Of a stretch of 64,000 nt of DNA, positions 9,424 through 17,689 are shown piece after piece. The notes below the pieces were generated by a model. That model did not search any database and was not told the DNA's origin. It saw only the letters and a list, made by a program, of their open reading frames with translations. Origin of the DNA: Reichenbachiella faecimaris (GTDB taxonomy: Bacteria > Bacteroidota > Bacteroidia > Cytophagales > Cyclobacteriaceae); assembly GCF_900176375.1 (NCBI RefSeq), contig NZ_FWYF01000003.1, forward strand, positions 806,001 through 870,000, written 5' to 3'. A program made the position numbers and the translations under genes. The first letter of the stretch is position 1. Every line of letters starts with the position of its first letter.

Positions 9424-10323
9424 ATGGTTCATATAGAAAAAACCATAACCTATACGGGGCATGCTGATGCCGTTTACACTCTTGAAAAAGGAGTAGAGCC
9501 ACATCTGTTTTATTCTGCAGGTGGAGATGGTAACATCGTAGAGTGGGATCTGAATAAGGCAGACAGTGGGCGGTTGATTGCCAAAGTTCAAGCCTCAGTG
9601 TACAGCCTATGCCTTGTACCAGAACGTCACCTGCTTATTGTCGCACAGAACTATGAAGGTATTCATCTCATAGACGTGCTTTCTAACAAGGAAGTAGGGT
9701 CATTGCAGTTTACCGAATCAGCTATTTTCGACATGAAAGTGGTTGGAGACTTGTTGGTTGTAGGAACAGGTGAGGGAAAATTGGTCGTTATTGACTTACC
9801 CAAATTGAAGGTGCTTCATGAGGTGGAGGTATGTGATCAGAATATTCGTGATATTTTGATCACAAAAGACAATAATTGCTTAGTGGCTTCAAGTGATAGC
9901 TTTATACGGAAATATCAATTGCCCAATTTCGAACTACAAGAAAAGATTCAGGCGCATGATAACTCAGTATTTGCCCTTTTGGAGAAGGGCGAAACCTTAA
10001 TAAGCGTAAGTAGAGATGCACGATTAAAGTTTTGGGATACCTCTCAGCTTAAGTTGAGTGAATCCATTAATGCGCACATGTATGCTATTAATGATATTGT
10101 AGAACGCAAAGATGGCGCATACTTGGCAACAGCCAGTATGGATAAGACGATCAAGATTTGGGATTATGCCCAGCGAAAATTGATCAAAGTCATAGACAAA
10201 GCCCGCCATCAAGGACACCTAACTTCAGTTAATAAACTGTTGTGGTTGGAGTATAAGGACTTTTTAATCTCTTGTAGTGATGACCGTTCTATAGGGGTCT
10301 GGCGCATTGATATTAAGAAATAA
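9424..10323 (+). CDS. WD40 repeat protein (cytoplasmic)
   Basis: A 299-residue beta-propeller made of WD40 repeats. The repeats are visible as GHADAVYTLEKG with DGNIVEWDL near the start, AHDNSVFALLEKG with DARLKFWDT, AHMYAINDIV with DKTIKIWDYA, and a last one ending DRSIGVWRID. The middle repeats are degenerate. There is no signal peptide, transmembrane segment or extra catalytic domain, so it is most likely a cytoplasmic scaffold of six or seven blades. It is the third gene of the greA-HIT run. Partners cannot be predicted from sequence. Confidence 0.9.
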   Translation: MVHIEKTITYTGHADAVYTLEKGVEPHLFYSAGGDGNIVEWDLNKADSGRLIAKVQASVYSLCLVPERHLLIVAQNYEGIHLIDVLSNKEVGSLQFTESAIFDMKVVGDLLVVGTGEGKLVVIDLPKLKVLHEVEVCDQNIRDILITKDNNCLVASSDSFIRKYQLPNFELQEKIQAHDNSVFALLEKGETLISVSRDARLKFWDTSQLKLSESINAHMYAINDIVERKDGAYLATASMDKTIKIWDYAQRKLIKVIDKARHQGHLTSVNKLLWLEYKDFLISCSDDRSIGVWRIDIKK

Positions 10324-10508
10324 TGTTTATAATTGCATTATAAGCCGCCACTTAAGTAATTAAACTACCAGTTTGTACGTATTAATATAAGTATATTAAG
10401 ATTGTTAGGTGTAGAAACTACTAATCGAAATAGCTTGGACCAAACATCTTTCGGATAAGGTGATTCAATCATAATTGATCCCTTTGGTGTTTAAAGATCT
10501 ATAGACAG

Positions 10509-11360
10509 ATGAAGATTACTCCATTAGAAATCAGGCAAAAGACGTTCGAGAAGTCTTTTAGAGGACTCGATAAAGACGAGGTTACGGCATTTTTATTATC
10601 CCTTTCGCACGAATGGGAGCGTTTTCTGGACGAAAACAAAGACCTCAAACAGCAAAGAGAAAAATTAGAAAAGGAAGTGCAGAAGCTACGTGAAGTAGAA
10701 ACGACACTTTTTAAAACATTAAAAACGGCTGAGGATACTGGCGCCAGCGTGGTGGATCAGGCGAATAAGACAGCAGCTCTTCACCTCAAAGAAGCCCAAA
10801 TCAATGCAGATGCCATGATTAGTGATGCTAAGAATAAGGCAAGAGCAATTATAGAAAGAGCAGAAATGGAAGCTCGTGATGTCATGGAAGAAATGACGAG
10901 TGAAGTGAAGGAATTGGAAGAAAATTATCGCATCATTGAAAACCAAAGAGACAATATCATCTCTCAACTCAAAATGCTTTCTGGCGATGTGATGAGTAAA
11001 GTAGAGAAAGTAAAATATCAAGAGTCGGGTATTGAAACTCATGTGAAGAAAGTGAAGCAGTTGCTTCGTGAAACTTCAGAACGTGTGAGCAGCCACTCTG
11101 ATGAAAGTGTTTCAAAAATTGAATCCATTAAGCTGGATGAGATAAAGAGGGAGGAGCTCAGAAAGGAGCAAACCCAGGAAGACAACCTGGAAGAGGTCCG
11201 ATCAGAGACCAATGACCATTCGACTGTCAAGAAAAATTACATTTCCGAAGAAAATCCTATTGCAAGAACAGCACCTTCACCAGCAGTTGCTAAACCAAAA
11301 GTGAAAAAGGAGCCAATAGCAGAAGGAGGACTATCTTTTTTCGATGAATTGGAAGACTAA
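10509..11360 (+). CDS. DivIVA-like coiled-coil protein
   Basis: A 283-residue protein with an N-terminal DivIVA-type domain. MKITPLEIRQKTFEKSFRG followed by LDKDEVTAFL is the canonical membrane-binding start of the family. Residues 30-75 and 105-200 are strongly heptad-like coiled coil with many Lys/Glu and Ala. The tail (200-270) is charged and low complexity, ending in LSFFDELED. DivIVA-family proteins mark curved membrane or the septum and recruit partners in cell division or polar growth; in Bacteroidetes their role is poorly defined. It lies 3 nt before folB and is probably cotranscribed with it. A 185-nt gap upstream should hold its promoter. Confidence 0.88.
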   Translation: MKITPLEIRQKTFEKSFRGLDKDEVTAFLLSLSHEWERFLDENKDLKQQREKLEKEVQKLREVETTLFKTLKTAEDTGASVVDQANKTAALHLKEAQINADAMISDAKNKARAIIERAEMEARDVMEEMTSEVKELEENYRIIENQRDNIISQLKMLSGDVMSKVEKVKYQESGIETHVKKVKQLLRETSERVSSHSDESVSKIESIKLDEIKREELRKEQTQEDNLEEVRSETNDHSTVKKNYISEENPIARTAPSPAVAKPKVKKEPIAEGGLSFFDELED

Positions 11361-11363
11361 TCA

Positions 11364-11717
11364 ATGACTACAATACGGCTGGAGGGACTGGACTTCTTTG
11401 CCCATCATGGGTATTATGAGGAGGAAAGAAAAGTAGGGAATAAGTATACTGTGGACGTAGAAGTGCTGGTCAATCGTACCAGCTATACTGATGACGATCT
11501 GGATCAAACGATCAACTACGAGGAAATCTATTTGACTGTGTCTACAATAATGTCAGTTTCTACCAAACTACTTGAGACTTTAGCTTCTTCTATGTGTAGA
11601 GAATTGCTAAAACAGTTTGCGTCTGTAGATCAAGTGACCGCTACGGTAAGTAAGCATAATCCACCCATTAAAGGTGTGTGTAATAGAGCATCAGTCACTA
11701 TTAGCCAATCCAGATGA
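11364..11717 (+). CDS. folB: Dihydroneopterin aldolase FolB
   Basis: A 117-residue dihydroneopterin aldolase, which splits 7,8-dihydroneopterin to 6-hydroxymethyl-dihydropterin and glycolaldehyde in folate synthesis. The start TIRLEGLDFFAHHGYYEEER contains the FfahHGyyeeEr motif with the substrate-binding residues. The INYEEIY motif near residue 50 and the LLETLA helix after it are conserved. The K in TVSKHNPPIKG near the C-terminus is the expected catalytic lysine region. Length matches the family. It follows the DivIVA-like gene by 3 nt. Confidence 0.95.
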   Translation: MTTIRLEGLDFFAHHGYYEEERKVGNKYTVDVEVLVNRTSYTDDDLDQTINYEEIYLTVSTIMSVSTKLLETLASSMCRELLKQFASVDQVTATVSKHNPPIKGVCNRASVTISQSR

Positions 11718-11788
11718 TTTTTAGCTAGTCATGCAACTTCTGAGGTGATACCATGTCTTTGGTTTGTATTTACTACAAAAATAAAGTC

Positions 11789-12874
11789 ATGAAAAAAACT
11801 CAATTCGCAATTCTCGCTGTGGGCGTAATGCTCTTATCACTAAGCAGCCATGCCCAGAAGAAAAAATTTTCGTTCAATGAAGTCTATCAGGTATCAAGTT
11901 CGCCAAGATTGACCATCAGCACAGCTGATGGGGATATAGAGGTATACCCATCTGATAAAAAGGAGATAGAAGTTTTTTATATAGTAGAAAGAAACAATGA
12001 AGTCCTTAAAATTTCTCCTAAGGAATTAGAGGAGGAATTTGTCATAGATATATCAGCAGGAAAGGATTATCTCAATGTTTCAGTGAAACAACGATATCAA
12101 TATCGCATGAGGGACTGGAGAAATAGGCTAAATGTTTCGTTCGAAATTTACACGCCAATCCAAACGGCTTGTGACTTGCAGTCATCTGATGGAGATATTA
12201 AACTGAAAGGCTTGATTGCAGATCAGAAATTGCAAACAAGTGATGGAGATATAGATATAATGAAGGTGACAGGAGATGTATATGCTAGAACCTCTGATGG
12301 TGACATTTTTATCAATCAAATAATTGGCAATGTAGAATCAATCACTAGTGATGGTGATATTGAATTGAGAAACATTGAGGGTCATGTGGATGGAAGAACT
12401 TCTGATGGTGATGTTGAGTTAGAGGATGTGCAAGGGCGAGTGGATTTGGTTACTAGTGATGGTGATATAAATGCAGAAGGGATAGTGGGCGATTTGAAAT
12501 TAACCAGTAGTGATGGAGACCTGAGATTAGGCCAATCTAATGGTGCCATGACGCTCAATACTTCTGATGGGGATATCTCCTTCAGAGATCTTACAGGATC
12601 TTTAAAAGCGAGAACGTCAGATGGCGAGATCAAGGGTAACATTGTACGATTAGAGTCAAGTCTGGAGCTGCGAACCTCTGATGGCAATATAGCAGTTATC
12701 GTGCCTGGCGCTCAGGGATTAGATTTGGTATTAAGGGGAGAGGCGATTAGAACTGTACTGGATAATTTCTCAGGCACATCAAAAGACCATATAGTAGAAG
12801 GGCAAGTCAATGGCGGAGGCAAGCTGGTAGATTTACATGCATCAGATGGCACAGTGAGTTTGTCTTACGATTAA
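11789..12874 (+). CDS. DUF4097 beta-strand repeat protein, secreted
   Basis: A 361-residue exported protein. The ATG at 11789 gives a clean signal peptide (MKKTQFAILAVGVMLLSLSSHAQ). An in-frame ATG at 11753 would add 12 residues that spoil it, so I prefer 11789. The mature part is about a dozen units of roughly 19-20 residues, each with an S-DGD-I/V/L turn (TSDGDIELRN, RTSDGDVELED, VTSDGDINAEG and so on). This predicts a regular right-handed beta-helix of the DUF4097/putative-adhesin type. Location is probably periplasmic or outer membrane. The function of the family is unknown. A strong intrinsic terminator follows at 12896-12929, so it ends its transcript. Confidence 0.9.
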   Translation: MKKTQFAILAVGVMLLSLSSHAQKKKFSFNEVYQVSSSPRLTISTADGDIEVYPSDKKEIEVFYIVERNNEVLKISPKELEEEFVIDISAGKDYLNVSVKQRYQYRMRDWRNRLNVSFEIYTPIQTACDLQSSDGDIKLKGLIADQKLQTSDGDIDIMKVTGDVYARTSDGDIFINQIIGNVESITSDGDIELRNIEGHVDGRTSDGDVELEDVQGRVDLVTSDGDINAEGIVGDLKLTSSDGDLRLGQSNGAMTLNTSDGDISFRDLTGSLKARTSDGEIKGNIVRLESSLELRTSDGNIAVIVPGAQGLDLVLRGEAIRTVLDNFSGTSKDHIVEGQVNGGGKLVDLHASDGTVSLSYD

Positions 12875-12895
12875 AATACGCTACAAAAATTTGCT

Positions 12896-12929
12896 AAAAA
12901 GCCTCTTGCAACTGCAAGAGGCTTTTTTT
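12896..12929 (+). terminator. Strong intrinsic terminator after DUF4097 gene
   Basis: GCCTCTTGC (12901-12909) pairs perfectly with GCAAGAGGC (12914-12922) around an AACT loop. The stem is flanked by five A's on the left and a T-run on the right (12923-12929), so the stem can extend. It lies 22 nt after the stop. Confidence 0.92.
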
Positions 12930-13015
12930 GTATTAATTGATATTTCTAATAATATTTTTAGACTTATCTAAAAAATAAACTAGCTTTGCTTTAAAATATT
13001 ATTAGAATACTTAAA

Positions 13016-14230
13016 ATGAAAAGAATTTACTTGCTGTCACTTTGTTTGACGGTATTTCAGAGCTGTGAAGAGATTATGCCTAGTGCTCCAGCAAACAATG
13101 AAGTGTTGGATGGGCCTATTGAAGGATTGTCAGCGGCTCAATTGCGCGTGTTCTTGGCGGGTGACGAAAAATTTTCTGAGGTTTTTACACCTGAGACTGG
13201 CTTGGGTCCATATTTTGTGACTTCCTCTTGTGTTTCTTGTCACCCTGGAGACGGCAAGGGGCACCCTTCATCTGGTTTGACACGATTTGGAAAATTTACT
13301 AGTGGCAGTTTCGATCACATGTTGGATCAGGGAGGGCCGCAATTACAGAATAGAGCCATTCCAGGGTTTGAAGCCGAGATTGTACCTTCAGATGCTACGG
13401 GAGTCACTACATTTTTGGCACCAGCTGTTACAGGCCTTGGTTTACTTGAAGCTGTTTCAGATGCAGATATTTTAGCACATGCTGATCCTACTGATTTAGA
13501 TGGAGATGGAATATCTGGAGTCCCCAATTACATTGAAGCACCTGATTTTTTTGAGCCACGATCTTTTCATATCGCAAATGGCACCTCATATATTGGAAGA
13601 TTTGGAAAAAAGGCGGGTGCGATTGATCTGAAAATGCAGACGGTAGGCGCATACAAGCAGGATATGGGGATTACCTCAGATTTTGATTTAGAAGATCCTA
13701 TCAATTACAACGATTCTGATATTGCAATTGGTAGTGTAGGGGATCCTGAAGTTTCTGCTGGAACGGTCAATGAGGTGGTGTTTTATCTAAGTACGCTCAA
13801 ACCACCTGTAAGAAGAAATATAAAACATCCGAATGTAGTGAATGGTGAAGTATTGTTTGATCAAATAGGCTGTACCTCTTGCCACATGCCTACATTGAAA
13901 ACAGGTGATCATGCCGTAGCTGCCTTAGCCAATCAGACATTCCATCCTTATACTGATCTATTGATGCATGACATGGGATTTGCATTGGACGATGGTTATA
14001 CAGAAGGGACGGCCACTACATCAGAATGGAAAACCCCAGCCTTGTGGGGCTTGGGATTATCTAAAGATGCCCAAGGCGGCAGTTACTTTTTATTACATGA
14101 TGGAAGGGCACGGAGTATTGAAGACGCAATTTTCATGCACGGAGGTGAAGCTGCTCAGTCTGCCGCTAATTTCTCAGAGCTATCTGAAGAGAATCGTGCA
14201 TTTGTTATCCAATTTCTAGAATCCTTATAG
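13016..14230 (+). CDS. Di-heme oxidoreductase (putative peroxidase) lipoprotein
   Basis: A 404-residue exported cytochrome of the di-heme oxidoreductase family (DUF1111/thiol oxidoreductase-like, related to di-heme cytochrome c peroxidase). There is a lipoprotein signal with lipobox VFQSC (Cys17). Two c-type heme sites are CVSCH (72-76) and CTSCH (286-290). The late MHDMG and LLHDGRARSIEDAI blocks are typical of the family. It should sit on the periplasmic face of a membrane and pass electrons or reduce a peroxide-like substrate; the true substrate is unknown. It leads a three-gene run: the Rieske gene starts 1 nt after its stop and an outer-membrane barrel gene follows. I infer a shared redox function. 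Confidence 0.9.
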   Translation: MKRIYLLSLCLTVFQSCEEIMPSAPANNEVLDGPIEGLSAAQLRVFLAGDEKFSEVFTPETGLGPYFVTSSCVSCHPGDGKGHPSSGLTRFGKFTSGSFDHMLDQGGPQLQNRAIPGFEAEIVPSDATGVTTFLAPAVTGLGLLEAVSDADILAHADPTDLDGDGISGVPNYIEAPDFFEPRSFHIANGTSYIGRFGKKAGAIDLKMQTVGAYKQDMGITSDFDLEDPINYNDSDIAIGSVGDPEVSAGTVNEVVFYLSTLKPPVRRNIKHPNVVNGEVLFDQIGCTSCHMPTLKTGDHAVAALANQTFHPYTDLLMHDMGFALDDGYTEGTATTSEWKTPALWGLGLSKDAQGGSYFLLHDGRARSIEDAIFMHGGEAAQSAANFSELSEENRAFVIQFLESL

Positions 14231-14231
14231 A

Positions 14232-14639
14232 ATGAAAAGAAGAAAGTTTATTCAAAAAACGGGAATGGTTTGCTTAGGTGCTATTGCAGGAGGAAGTGTT
14301 TTGTCTTCTTGTGCTAAGGTCTATTATGCACAATATTCGGTCGAAAATAATAGTATCAAGATAGCCAAATCTGAATTTGAAGAAAGAAGTGCAGTAGTCG
14401 TAAAGGACGATAGACTACCAGCTCCCATTTATTTGCTGAAAGAAGATGAATCTTACTCGGCGGTTTTGATGCTTTGTACCCATAAGGAATGCGAAGTAGC
14501 GCCATTCGGACAGGAATTGCACTGTCCATGCCATGGCAGCGAATTTACCAACAAGGGCAAGGTGCTGACAGGCCCTGCAGAAGAAGATCTCAAGAAATTT
14601 AAAGTAACTACAAACGATACGTTCATTTTTATTGCCTGA
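14232..14639 (+). CDS. Tat-exported Rieske [2Fe-2S] lipoprotein
   Basis: A 135-residue Rieske protein. The N-terminus has a twin-arginine motif RRKFIQK followed by a hydrophobic stretch and a lipobox LSSC (Cys27), so it is probably exported folded by Tat and lipidated. Cluster ligands are CTH (C82, H84) and CPCH (C98, H101). C87 and C100 are placed to form the disulfide seen in higher-potential Rieske proteins. It is a bare domain with no oxygenase catalytic part and no cytochrome b partner nearby. It follows the di-heme oxidoreductase by 1 nt and precedes an outer-membrane barrel by 21 nt. A role as a small electron carrier for the cytochrome is inference. Confidence 0.9.
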   Translation: MKRRKFIQKTGMVCLGAIAGGSVLSSCAKVYYAQYSVENNSIKIAKSEFEERSAVVVKDDRLPAPIYLLKEDESYSAVLMLCTHKECEVAPFGQELHCPCHGSEFTNKGKVLTGPAEEDLKKFKVTTNDTFIFIA

Positions 14640-14660
14640 TTCTAGGCATTTCACACAGAC

Positions 14661-15857
14661 ATGAAAAAATTATTATCACTTATTATCCTATTCGTTCTTG
14701 GCTTGAACGTAGTATGGGCTCAGGAAGCGGATTCGTCTTATACCAATCTGGAAGCGATCTTTAATAGGCCTTTTATTTATGAAGCTCAAAGAGGAGCGTC
14801 TTCTGCCTCTATAGGAGGCTATGTAGAAGGCAACACCAATTACTTTACGACTGATGGTGTGACAGATGGATTCAGCATGGAGCTAAGGAGATTCAACATC
14901 TTTCTATTTGCAGCCGTGCACGAAAGGATTAAGTTTATTTCAGAATTAGAGTTTGAACATGGCACAGAAGAAATAGCCCTGGAGACGGCTCTCTTGGATT
15001 TTGAAATTCATCCTGCCTTTGTGTTCAGAATGGGGATATTACTGCCTCCCATTGGATATTTCAATCAAAACCATGACAGTCCAAAGTGGGAGTTCATTGA
15101 TCGCCCACTGGTATCTACGAATATTATCCCAGCGACACTGTCAGAAATGGGCATGGGCTTCTATGGAAAAATTCCTGCTGGCAAACATAAATTGACCTAC
15201 GAGTTATATGTGACCAATGGCCTACAAGATGGCATCATAGCCAATACTGAGAATAGAACCTTTTTAAATGCGGGCAAGTCAGAAGAAATGTTTGCTGAGG
15301 ACAATAATGGTACGCCATCATTTTCCAGCCGTATCGCATTTAATGTTTCAAGATTGGGCGAGTTTGGTGTGTCTGGTTACACGGGTATTTATAATGAATT
15401 TGAAATAGAGGGAGAACCTGTAGACGACAAACGAAGAGTGAGTTTGTTTGCTTTGGACTATAATTTTCAATTGGCCAATCTAAAATTAATAGGCGAGACG
15501 GCTTGGGTATCCATAGACATTCCTGATGCCTATGGCCAGCAGTTTGGTAATAGTCAAGTAGGTACCCATTTGGATATGATTTATCCAATCCTCAAGCGAG
15601 ATATGTTGGGGTGGAAAGGGGTGACGCTCAACTTGATCAATCGACTGGAGTATGTGGATTACAACAGGGATGAATTTGAATCAACAGACACCAAAATCTA
15701 TGATGAAATCTATGCGATCGTGCCTGGATTGAGCTTAAGGTTTTCGAGCAATACCTTACTGAGATTCAACTATCGAAGACATTGGGAAAGAGATTTTCTG
15801 GGAAATCCAGTTTCAAAGACAGCTGGCCTTCAGTTTGGCTTTGCTAGCTATTTTTAG
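14661..15857 (+). CDS. Outer-membrane beta-barrel protein, porin-like
   Basis: A 398-residue protein with a signal peptide (MKKLLSLIILFVLGLNVVWA). Many alternating amphipathic strands rich in aromatic residues end in a terminal strand closing with GFASYF, the classic barrel C-terminus with a final Phe. Segments such as GGYVEGNTNYFTTDGVTDGFSM and KFISELEFEHG resemble the phosphate-selective porin O/P-like barrels found beside redox genes in Bacteroidetes, but no specific family can be named with confidence. It is the third gene of the di-heme oxidoreductase/Rieske run, so it may admit the substrate of that system. An 8-bp inverted repeat follows at 15865-15914 in the convergent gap. Confidence 0.8.
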   Translation: MKKLLSLIILFVLGLNVVWAQEADSSYTNLEAIFNRPFIYEAQRGASSASIGGYVEGNTNYFTTDGVTDGFSMELRRFNIFLFAAVHERIKFISELEFEHGTEEIALETALLDFEIHPAFVFRMGILLPPIGYFNQNHDSPKWEFIDRPLVSTNIIPATLSEMGMGFYGKIPAGKHKLTYELYVTNGLQDGIIANTENRTFLNAGKSEEMFAEDNNGTPSFSSRIAFNVSRLGEFGVSGYTGIYNEFEIEGEPVDDKRRVSLFALDYNFQLANLKLIGETAWVSIDIPDAYGQQFGNSQVGTHLDMIYPILKRDMLGWKGVTLNLINRLEYVDYNRDEFESTDTKIYDEIYAIVPGLSLRFSSNTLLRFNYRRHWERDFLGNPVSKTAGLQFGFASYF

Positions 15858-15864
15858 AAAAAAA

Positions 15865-15914
15865 ATTGAGACCTGTCTTTAACACCCGTTTGATGTACTA
15901 GAGCAAGTCTCAAT
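15865..15914. repeat. Inverted repeat in the convergent gap
   Basis: ATTGAGAC (15865-15872) and GTCTCAAT (15907-15914) are perfect inverted copies separated by 34 nt. They lie between two convergent genes. They could form part of a bidirectional terminator, but no T-run follows on the plus strand, so this is weak. Confidence 0.4.
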
Positions 15915-15964
15915 GTGCATAAGAAGAAAATTGATCTTTGAGGTGATTTAGCATCACCTATATT

Positions 15965-16264
15965 TTATTTCCAAGGCTTGAAATTCTTGGCTGCTGGCCC
16001 TTTTAGACTGTTTTTTCTCGTGTCTCTTTTGATCGTCACTTTGTTGGTATCAGCTGTAGAGTCAGCCCATACTTTTTGATTTTTTGCTTCTGGCCCTTTC
16101 AGAGAAGCTTGATTAGCTTCAGTATATACAGTCACTGATTGGCTGTCGTCTTGCCACACTTTATAGTTCTTGGCTTTAGGTCCTTTTAGATCGTTTTTGC
16201 TTTGGGCTTGGCTCATCGCGCAAGTCATAAACAAAGCACAGAGTGTAAATATTAGCTTTTTCAT
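15965..16264 (-). CDS. Small secreted protein with three LKGPxAKNxKxW repeats
   Basis: A 99-residue protein that I do not recognise. Residues 1-20 form a signal peptide ending MSQAQ. The rest is three copies of a 12-residue motif, LKGPxAKNxKxW, at residues 26-37, 55-66 and 87-98. They are joined by polar Thr/Ser/Asp-rich linkers of 17 and 20 residues. The last copy is the C-terminus of the protein. There is no lipobox, transmembrane segment or cysteine in the mature part. The motif is basic, with a conserved Trp and Gly-Pro, as in short linear peptides that bind a partner or the cell wall. It converges on the redox operon. Its 333-nt upstream gap should hold the promoter. Confidence 0.8.
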   Translation of the reverse strand: MKKLIFTLCALFMTCAMSQAQSKNDLKGPKAKNYKVWQDDSQSVTVYTEANQASLKGPEAKNQKVWADSTADTNKVTIKRDTRKNSLKGPAAKNFKPWK

Positions 16265-16597
16265 CGTGTAGTTATTTTTGGGTTTAACTTACTTGATTGA
16301 TTACTTATGCAAGTTACTTTCAGGACGGCCATCTAAGGCTCTATATTATTCCTGAAATTATGCTCAGTAAATATACGGATATGGCTAGAAATGTGTTTTG
16401 GCCCTGTTTTTACTCTGTTTCAGAAGAGAAGGTAATTGTTGAACCCTGTTGTGATAAAAGCTCAGACACTAGAAGAAATCAGGGTTAATAAAGAGCCTGC
16501 CTTTTCAATAAAACACGATTATACGATTGCCATTGGTGTACTTGAAATGTGACTGATTTTTTTAAGTATAGAATTTTATAGTTGCACTAAATCAATT
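16265..16597. other. Intergenic gap of 333 nt with no supported gene
   Basis: The gap lies between the start of the LKGP-repeat gene (reading away, minus strand) and the end of the PhnD-like gene (minus strand). A 63-codon open frame at 16297-16488 on the plus strand has no recognisable motif, and its composition is unlike its neighbours, so I do not call it. No strong hairpin with T-run and no -7 consensus is visible. It should contain the LKGP-gene promoter and perhaps the PhnD gene's transcript end. Confidence 0.6.
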
Positions 16598-17509
16598 CTA
16601 TTCAGAAAACGACTCATAGTAATAGAGGTAAAACTCAAGTTCGTCGTCTTTTTTGAGTTGATTAATGAGGTAATTGAAACCATCTACAGCAGCTGGACTG
16701 TATTGGCTTAAATTCGGCAAGTCCACAATGTTCCTGATTTCTTTTACTTTCAACATATCGTTTAGTACTTTATCAAGCCCCTCTAAAACTGCTGGGTCAG
16801 AAGTTTGATTGGCAGCCCATACTGCATGTGGGATCGGAATAGATTCCCAGAGTACATTGATAGTATTTTTGAGTTTAGGGTTTGCTTTAATTTCCTCCCT
16901 GATCCATTGACACGAGCATGCACCTAGCGCTATGCTTCCCTCATTTATTTTTTGTATTACGTCCTTGTGACCAGTTTCGAAATTCACACTTTTGAATCCA
17001 CTTTCCAGGCTTTGGCCAATCAATTGAGTAAGGTAAATTCTAGGAATGATATGTCCAGACGTAGACGAAGGATAGGTGAACGAGACATCAATTGTACTAC
17101 TCTTGTCAGCTATGAATTTGGTTGATTTGATATTTGAATTTTTATTGGCAATGAGACAACTCTTGTAAGTAAGTGTGGTACCTGCTTTATCTGCTCGAAC
17201 TAAATAAGATTGAAAAGGCAGTTCAGTAACCTGTGCATAAGCATAACCGAAAGCATTGGTGTAAATGAGGTCGTATTTGGATTGGTTACCGCTCAATTCC
17301 AATAAGGAGTTGAAATTTTCGTACTCCACATAAACAGCTAGCTGATCGTTCAGGAAATCGGCAATGGGCTTGAACTTGTCAGCTGGCATAAATTTGTCAA
17401 GTCCAATAGTCAGTGTGTCAGGTGCCTGTTGAGCCAAAGAAACGGCAGGATATATTAATATAAGCAAGGCGACACAAATGGATCGAATTGATGATTGGGG
17501 TCTTCTCAT
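16598..17509 (-). CDS. PhnD-like phosphate/phosphonate-type binding protein, orphan
   Basis: A 303-residue exported protein with a signal peptide ending AVSLAQ (about residue 26). It has the PhnD/TAXI-like type-2 binding fold: PADKFKPIADFLNDQLAV at the start of the domain, YDLIYTNAFGYAYAQ in the middle, and the SFTYPSSTSGHIIPRIYL segment where phosphonate-binding proteins hold their ligand. The domain ends near residue 260. Normally such proteins feed an ABC transporter. Here there is no permease or ATPase gene next to it, so it may be a scavenging or sensing protein, or it may work with a distant transporter. The ligand is not certain. The gene is flanked by the terminator at 17630 upstream. 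Confidence 0.82.
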   Translation of the reverse strand: MRRPQSSIRSICVALLILIYPAVSLAQQAPDTLTIGLDKFMPADKFKPIADFLNDQLAVYVEYENFNSLLELSGNQSKYDLIYTNAFGYAYAQVTELPFQSYLVRADKAGTTLTYKSCLIANKNSNIKSTKFIADKSSTIDVSFTYPSSTSGHIIPRIYLTQLIGQSLESGFKSVNFETGHKDVIQKINEGSIALGACSCQWIREEIKANPKLKNTINVLWESIPIPHAVWAANQTSDPAVLEGLDKVLNDMLKVKEIRNIVDLPNLSQYSPAAVDGFNYLINQLKKDDELEFYLYYYESFSE

Positions 17510-17629
17510 GGCAAATGCGTTAAATCAAAGCGTAGGAGGCTTATCTAAATATACTCAATTCTAGCCGGAAATGTCTTGCAAATGACTTTTTATACCTCGA
17601 TTGCCTCATGTACCAAGTGCTTATAAAAG

Positions 17630-17659
17630 CAAAAAGTCCCGAGCAATCGGGACTTTTTT
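17630..17659 (-). terminator. Terminator of the GH31-GH97-GH13-MFS operon
   Basis: AAAAAGTCCCGA (17631-17642) and TCGGGACTTTTT (17647-17658) pair perfectly around a GCAA loop. Read on the minus strand it also ends in a T-run, so it can work in both directions. It lies 31 nt past the MFS stop and closes the minus-strand arm of the glucan locus. Confidence 0.9.
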
Positions 17660-17689
17660 ACTATTCACTAAAATCTATCAGTTTCCTGA

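Noticed and set aside
11930-12860. Regular repeats with a period near 57-60 nt, at first sight a repeat array
   Set aside because: The repeats are in frame and encode the TSDGD beta-helix turns of a DUF4097 protein; they are not a CRISPR array.
16297-16488. 63-codon plus-strand frame before the LKGP-repeat gene
   Set aside because: No motif, no plausible partner, and composition unlike real genes here.
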